Part shown: piece after piece, positions 56,310 through 64,000 of the stretch
How positions within the stretch are numbered: the first letter of the stretch is position 1
Layout of the letters: each line of letters begins with the position of its first letter
Source of the DNA: Actibacterium sp. 188UL27-1
Lineage (GTDB): Bacteria; Pseudomonadota; Alphaproteobacteria; Rhodobacterales; Rhodobacteraceae
NCBI RefSeq assembly: GCF_016901225.1
Contig: NZ_JAFEUL010000005.1
Coordinates: 62,001-126,000, forward strand
Direction: 5' to 3'
DNA: 64,000 bases
Notes under the pieces: model-generated
Seen by the model: the letters and a program-made list of their open reading frames with translations, nothing else
Told to the model about the DNA's origin: nothing
Databases searched by the model: none
Position numbers and translations under genes: made by a program

Positions 56310-57145
56310 TCACGCGGTTTGCGCCGTCTCCAACCGGTTCGCTTCACCTTGGTCATGCGTTTTCGGCGATCACCGCCCATGACGCCGCCCGCGCCGCGGG
56401 TGGAACTTTTCTGCTGCGGATCGAGGATCTGGACCAGACCCGCTGCCGGCCGGAATATGAGCAGGGCATCTATGAAGATCTCGACTGGCTTGGCCTGTCA
56501 TGGGATGGCGACGTCTGGCAACAATCCAAACGGGCGGGGCATTATCAGGCTGCATTGGCTGTTTTGGAGACGTGCGACCTGCTCTTTCCCTGTTCGTGCA
56601 GCAGATCGCAGATCCGCGCAGCAGCCCAAGCCCGGGGGCAGATGACATTTGGACCGGATGGCCTGGTCTATCCCGGGACGTGCCAAGATCGCCCCATGGC
56701 AGACCGGCGCCCCGGCGACACGCTGAGGCTGAACATGGGGCGGGCCCTGACCACCATCGGGCAGGACCTGCATTTTCCAGAGATGGGTCCTGCACAAACC
56801 GGTCATGTCACCGTCGCGCCTACCGCTTTGCTCAAAGAGGTGGGCGATGTTGTCCTGGTGCGTCGCGAGACCGGCGCCGCCGCCTATCATCTGGCCTGTA
56901 TCTGCGATGATGCGGCGCAAGGCATCACCCACGTGATCCGCGGTCAGGATCTGTTCAAGGCGACGCAGATCCATGTCGTGCTGCAACGTCTTTTGGGATT
57001 GCCCACGCCGTTTTATCACCATCATCGATTGATCACCGATACTGCGGGCAAACGACTGGCCAAAAGGGACGATTCAAAAGCGATCGCCAAATATCGGTCC
57101 GAGGGCATCTCTCCAGACGAAATTCGCCGGATGATCGGGCTTTGA
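56306..57145 (+). CDS. gluQ: Glutamyl-queuosine tRNA(Asp) synthetase
   Basis: The 279-residue paralogue of the GluRS catalytic core lacks an anticodon-binding domain and attaches Glu to queuosine in tRNA-Asp. It has RFAPSPTGSLHLGHAFSAI, the Zn-binding CSCS with a later YPGTC, and the KMSKS-like KRLAKRDDSKAI. The ATG overlaps the methyltransferase stop. Confidence 0.94.
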   Translation: MITRFAPSPTGSLHLGHAFSAITAHDAARAAGGTFLLRIEDLDQTRCRPEYEQGIYEDLDWLGLSWDGDVWQQSKRAGHYQAALAVLETCDLLFPCSCSRSQIRAAAQARGQMTFGPDGLVYPGTCQDRPMADRRPGDTLRLNMGRALTTIGQDLHFPEMGPAQTGHVTVAPTALLKEVGDVVLVRRETGAAAYHLACICDDAAQGITHVIRGQDLFKATQIHVVLQRLLGLPTPFYHHHRLITDTAGKRLAKRDDSKAIAKYRSEGISPDEIRRMIGL

Positions 57146-57180
57146 CACAGAACCCCCGGGGGCCAATGGCGTACCGAGAC

Positions 57181-57543
57181 CTAACCGTCAGCCGGTGACA
57201 TCAGTTCGACCTCCACCCCGCCCTGCACAGCTGTGTAAAAACAGGTGCGCCTGCCCGTATGGCAGGCCGGGCCGGTCTGGCGCACCAACACCAGCAGGCA
57301 GTCGCGATCACAATCCAGTCGCATCTCGATAAGTTCCTGAATATGGCCGCTGGTCTCTCCCTTGACCCAAAATGCCTGCCGTGAGCGCGACCAGTAGGTC
57401 ACACGCCCTGTTTCCAACGTGCGCGCCACGGCCTGTGCGTTCATCCAGGCCATCATCAGCACTTCGTGGCTGGCCGCGTCCTGCGCAATGACCGGGATTA
57501 GCCCGACTGCGTCAAAGGTCAGGGTTGCGGGGTCAAAATCCAT
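57181..57543 (-). CDS. hisI: Phosphoribosyl-AMP cyclohydrolase
   Basis: Third step of histidine synthesis. The 120-residue protein shows VLMMAWMNAQAVARTLETG, the metal-binding region with LDCDRDCLLVLV and the CHTGRRTCFY motif. It is a stand-alone HisI with no fused HisE domain, as usual in alphaproteobacteria. It is divergent from the IscU-like gene. Confidence 0.96.
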   Translation of the reverse strand: MDFDPATLTFDAVGLIPVIAQDAASHEVLMMAWMNAQAVARTLETGRVTYWSRSRQAFWVKGETSGHIQELIEMRLDCDRDCLLVLVRQTGPACHTGRRTCFYTAVQGGVEVELMSPADG

Positions 57544-57608
57544 GGGTCTATCCTTTGATCCAAGCGATGGGCGGCTTATGTCAGCCTTAGATATAAAAGG
57601 ACAAGGCC

Positions 57609-58064
57609 ATGGGCACCGACAGCGATCTTGTTAAACTTTATTCCGGGCGCATTCTGGCACTGGCCAGCGATATTCCCTTGGTTGGTCGCCTGGACACACC
57701 CGACACCACGGCCAAGCGCCGGTCCCCCCTTTGCGGATCGACAGTGACCGTGGATCTATGCCTGGACGGCGACCGGGTGACCGATTTCCGGCAAGAAGTT
57801 AAGGCGTGCGCCCTGGGTCAGGCCGCTGCTGCCGTTCTTGCCCAAAACGTCATCGGCCGGACTGAAGCAGAGTTGGTGACCGCACGCGATGCCCTGCGCG
57901 CGATGCTCAAAGATGACGGCCCTGTGCCCGCAGCTCCATTCGATGGGTTTGACGTGTTAAAGCCTGCGGTCGGGTTCAAGAATCGCCATGCCTCGATCCT
58001 GCTGGCGCTTGAGGCGACGACCGATGCGTTGCAAGCCGTCGGGCAGGCCTCCGCGACACGTTAA
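57609..58064 (+). CDS. IscU/NifU-like iron-sulfur scaffold protein, degenerate Cys set
   Basis: The 151-residue protein has the IscU-type core SPLCGSTVTVDLCLDG (Cys42) and EVKACALGQAAAAVL (Cys67). Classical scaffolds have a third ligand Cys near the C-terminus; here that region reads FKNRHASILLALEATTD with no Cys. It may therefore be a trafficking or regulatory relative rather than a full scaffold. Promoter and leader are shared with divergent hisI. Confidence 0.82.
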   Translation: MGTDSDLVKLYSGRILALASDIPLVGRLDTPDTTAKRRSPLCGSTVTVDLCLDGDRVTDFRQEVKACALGQAAAAVLAQNVIGRTEAELVTARDALRAMLKDDGPVPAAPFDGFDVLKPAVGFKNRHASILLALEATTDALQAVGQASATR

Positions 58065-58127
58065 TTCATACGTAAAACCTGATCTTTAAAGTGCTCGGAA
58101 ATCTGTCCTAACGGTTCGGGCCCGATC

Positions 58128-59528
58128 ATGCCTCGCGATAGTCGATCTATTGAACCTGACGCGCGTATTGTTACCGCGCTGACCCGCGTTGCGTCCGATA
58201 TGGGTGCAGACATCGTTGATATTGCGGGCTTTCTGGACGAGGTGGAGCATAAGTCGAACCTTCAGGTGGGATCGCTGCATGTTCTCCAAAGCCGCGCCAT
58301 CGACATGGTGGACCGCAACAGCGCCGTCAGCATTGCCATCGGGCAGGTCAGCGAAACCAGCGATCAGACACTGAAGACGGTCGAAAATTCCATCGACCGA
58401 CTGCGCGATACCGCAAACTCATCGGAGGCGGTGGCCAGTTGGGTAGGTGCGGTCGAGGCGCGTATGGGTGAATTGGTGCAGACCCTGGGATCCGTCACCA
58501 CTACCACGACCGAGATTGCAAAAATCGCCCGCCAGGTGAATATCCTGGCTATCAATGCCAAGATCGAAGCGTCCCGCGCGGGCGATACCGGTCGCGGATT
58601 TGCCGTGGTGGCAGAGGCGATCAACGATCTTTCCACCCAGACCGGTCAGGCGGCGCGTCAGATCTCGGACAGTATCAGCGCGCTGACCGATCAGGTCACC
58701 GATCTGAAATCCGAAGCTGAAACCGTGGGAGGGACGGCAAAGACAGTGCTGGAAACCTCTGACGATGCGGATCGCGCATTAAACGACATTGCCGACAACG
58801 TCCGCGAATCCGCAAAAATCGCCGGGGATATCGAGGTGCAGGCATCGGCGTTACGCACCGCCATCGATACATTTAGCCCTGCCCTGACGGACATTCAGAA
58901 TGCCACGGTGGAAACCGCCCACGGGATCGAGGATGCACGCAAACGGGTCAACGGGCTGATCGACTTTAGTGAGGCCATCCTGCAGAACAGTGTTCAGCTG
59001 GGCGGCACGTCGACAGATACCCCGTTCATTGATCACATCATGGTGCTGGGGCAAACGGTTTGCGATGTTTTCGCCAAGGGGATCGCGAGCGGTCAGATCA
59101 GTCGGGAGGCGTTATTCAGCCAGACCTACACCCCGATCCCAGGCACCAATCCACAGCAATTCATGGCGCCGTTCACCGAGTTTGCAGACGCCGTTCTGCC
59201 CGCAACGCTGGAAAGTGCCCTGCAATTCGACCGACGTATCGTCTTTTGCGCCGCGGTTGATGTGAATGGCTACCTGCCGACGCATAACCGGAAATTCTCT
59301 GCCCCACAGGGGACCGACCCGCACTGGAATGCCAGGCATTGCCGAAACCGCCGTGTGTTTAACGACCGGGTCGGGTTAAAGGCCGGGCAGAGCCAGGAAC
59401 CCTTTCTGTTACAAACTTATCGCCGTAACATGGGTGGTGGTGAGTTTGTCATCGTCAAGGATCTGTCCACGCCAATCACGGTGGAGGGACAACATTGGGG
59501 CGGGCTTCGCCTCGGCTATCGGCTTTAG
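58128..59528 (+). CDS. Soluble methyl-accepting chemotaxis protein with C-terminal sensor domain
   Basis: The 466-residue protein has no signal peptide or membrane span. Residues ~60-290 are a coiled-coil signalling domain with the tip VNILAINAKIEASRAGDTGR followed by GFAVVAEAINDLS. The C-terminal ~150 residues (FTEFADAVLPATLESALQFD, VNGYLPTHNRKFSAP, HWGGLRLGYRL) look like a Cache/PAS-type sensor, placed after the signalling domain rather than before it. Its TAG stop is the first three bases of a 105-bp palindromic element, so the original C-terminus may have been altered. Confidence 0.88.
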   Translation: MPRDSRSIEPDARIVTALTRVASDMGADIVDIAGFLDEVEHKSNLQVGSLHVLQSRAIDMVDRNSAVSIAIGQVSETSDQTLKTVENSIDRLRDTANSSEAVASWVGAVEARMGELVQTLGSVTTTTTEIAKIARQVNILAINAKIEASRAGDTGRGFAVVAEAINDLSTQTGQAARQISDSISALTDQVTDLKSEAETVGGTAKTVLETSDDADRALNDIADNVRESAKIAGDIEVQASALRTAIDTFSPALTDIQNATVETAHGIEDARKRVNGLIDFSEAILQNSVQLGGTSTDTPFIDHIMVLGQTVCDVFAKGIASGQISREALFSQTYTPIPGTNPQQFMAPFTEFADAVLPATLESALQFDRRIVFCAAVDVNGYLPTHNRKFSAPQGTDPHWNARHCRNRRVFNDRVGLKAGQSQEPFLLQTYRRNMGGGEFVIVKDLSTPITVEGQHWGGLRLGYRL

Positions 59529-59630
59529 AGCGTTTGACGAATTACCTGAAACATTACGCATCACGTAACGCGTTGAAATCTACAATTTCAGGCAGTTTTA
59601 AGTGATTCAGGTTTTTCGCATGACGCTCTA
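59526..59630. mobile_element. MITE-like palindromic element (105 bp)
   Basis: Ends TAGAGCGT and ACGCTCTA are perfect inverted repeats, and the arms pair over most of their length with interruptions (ACCTGAA against TTCAGGT; CCTGAAA against TTTCAGG). No ORF is present. The left end provides the stop codon of the chemoreceptor gene. This matches the look of small non-autonomous repeats common in Rhodobacteraceae; no second copy lies in the window. Confidence 0.75.
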
Positions 59631-59685
59631 GCAACGGCGTAGATGGTTGAGCCACCCTTGGATCTGGCGCATATGTTCCAACCAA

Positions 59686-59724
59686 ATAAAAAGCCGCCGC
59701 ACATCCTGGCAGGGATGGCGGCGG
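59686..59724 (-). terminator. Minus-strand terminator
   Basis: Stem CCGCCGC-CATCC / GGATG-A-GCGGCGG with one bulged base and a six-base loop, followed on the minus strand by CTTTTTAT. It lies about 145 bases downstream of the 40-residue ORF and would end that transcript. Confidence 0.75.
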
Positions 59725-59867
59725 AGGAATGCGGAAGTGATCCAAGGCGCGACCGGGACAGGAAGAAAACCCGGGGGCTCTGGGGACAGGCAGATCAGAG
59801 GCACAGCATCATGTTGGGGATAGGATGCACGCGCAGGTCACAGGGTCCGCAGGCAGAAACTCGAAAA

Positions 59868-59990
59868 TCAGGTCAGGCTGGGCAAGTGCAGGGCTGCAAT
59901 CATCATCACGACAAGGGCCGCTGCACCCAAGGCATCTGAAACCAAGGTGGTATCACGACGGGACAAAAGGGCTTTGATGTCGGCTATCAT
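59868..59990 (-). CDS. Putative SOS-induced small membrane protein (40 aa)
   Basis: The 40-residue frame starts at ATG 59990 with AAGGA nine bases upstream and stops at 59868. It has a charged N-terminus (MIADIKALLSRRDTTLVSDA) and one C-terminal membrane span (LGAAALVVMMIAALHLPSLT). A perfect LexA box lies 64 bases upstream and a near-perfect one 26 bases upstream; a terminator follows. The design parallels SidA of Caulobacter, a small SOS-induced membrane division inhibitor, but there is no sequence claim of homology. The length is below usual annotation cut-offs. Confidence 0.7.
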   Translation of the reverse strand: MIADIKALLSRRDTTLVSDALGAAALVVMMIAALHLPSLT

Positions 59991-60015
59991 ATCGAACCAT
60001 CCTTAATATTGGTTT

Positions 60016-60030
60016 GTTGTTGATTTGTTC
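60016..60030. promoter_or_regulatory. Near-consensus LexA box
   Basis: GTTGTTGATTTGTTC is GTTC-N7-GTTC with one mismatch (first half GTTG). It ends 26 bases before the start of the 40-residue ORF and may be a second LexA contact near the transcription start. Confidence 0.45.
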
Positions 60031-60053
60031 CCATTTTTTGGCGCGGCTGTAAA

Positions 60054-60068
60054 GAACTTTTTAAGAAC
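60054..60068. promoter_or_regulatory. Perfect LexA (SOS) box
   Basis: GAACTTTTTAAGAAC is an exact GAAC-N7-GAAC operator, the same class as the lexA box at 9401-9415. It lies between the recG stop (60085) and the 40-residue ORF, directly beside a TTTACA (60053-60048, minus) that could be its -35. No convincing -10 was found. Confidence 0.75.
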
Positions 60069-60084
60069 ATATCGGAACAAAAAT

Positions 60085-64000
<3,916 letters not shown>

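Noticed and set aside
60065-60078. GAAC-N6-GAAC as a further LexA box
   Set aside because: Spacing is six, not seven, bases; only the overlapping GAAC-N7-GAAC at 60054-60068 meets the consensus.

Overview
The window looks like chromosome of a marine alphaproteobacterium of the Rhodobacterales (Roseobacter group). The evidence is the gene orders ppiD-trpE // trpG-trpD-trpC-moaC-moeA-lexA-comEC-gltX-gltA and ccmE // ccmF-ccmH, GAAC-N7-GAAC type LexA boxes, a VPxPA-type C-terminal sorting signal, a methanethiol oxidase, and evenly high GC with many GTG/TTG starts and 1-4 base gene overlaps. Almost all of the DNA reads as ordinary core genome. I see no integrase, prophage structural genes, transposase, rRNA, tRNA or CRISPR array.

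Layout. 1-15.2 kb: tryptophan synthesis (trpE, trpG, trpD, trpC) with a divergent deacetylase-like gene on the other strand and a uracil-DNA glycosylase spliced in, then molybdenum cofactor genes (moaC, moeA), lexA with its own SOS box, comEC, gltX and gltA. 15.2-26.8 kb, minus strand: an old yellow enzyme, a methanethiol oxidase unit with a hidden 38-codon ORF and a ferredoxin, a PaaG-like crotonase, then ccmH/ccmF and ccmE separated by a three-gene endolysin/holin cassette of the gene-transfer-agent type, then argC, murI and an acyltransferase. 26.9-39.4 kb: indolepyruvate oxidoreductase facing a LysR regulator, a candidate RpoH-type small RNA, purL, bolA/grxD, a candidate 6S RNA behind zapA, and transketolase. 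39.4-49.5 kb: two tandem GAPDH genes with LacI-type (CceR/PckR-like) operator candidates, coaD, a CBS protein, mmsA, a VPxPA-CTERM exported protein, a DUF808 membrane protein and usg. 49.6-64 kb: gyrA, a GMC dehydrogenase with a Tat-signal partner, trmFO, a methyltransferase, gluQ, hisI, an IscU-like protein, a soluble chemoreceptor with its sensor domain at the C-terminus, a MITE-like repeat, and recG-ligA.

The most unusual signals are small or non-coding. (1) A 40-residue single-span membrane protein (59868-59990, minus) lies just downstream of recG behind a perfect LexA box (60054-60068). It looks like an SOS-induced small membrane protein comparable in design to SidA of Caulobacter. (2) A compact RNA unit at 31398-31508 has a heat-shock-sigma-like promoter, a hairpin, an exposed CCTCCC and a strong terminator. 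(3) A cysteine-bearing 38-residue ORF fits exactly between mtoX and a ferredoxin gene. (4) A GTA-type lysis cassette with its own terminator and a CtrA-like box sits inside the cytochrome c maturation genes. (5) A 105-bp palindromic element supplies the stop codon of the chemoreceptor gene. All calls come from reading the sequence; no database search was possible.
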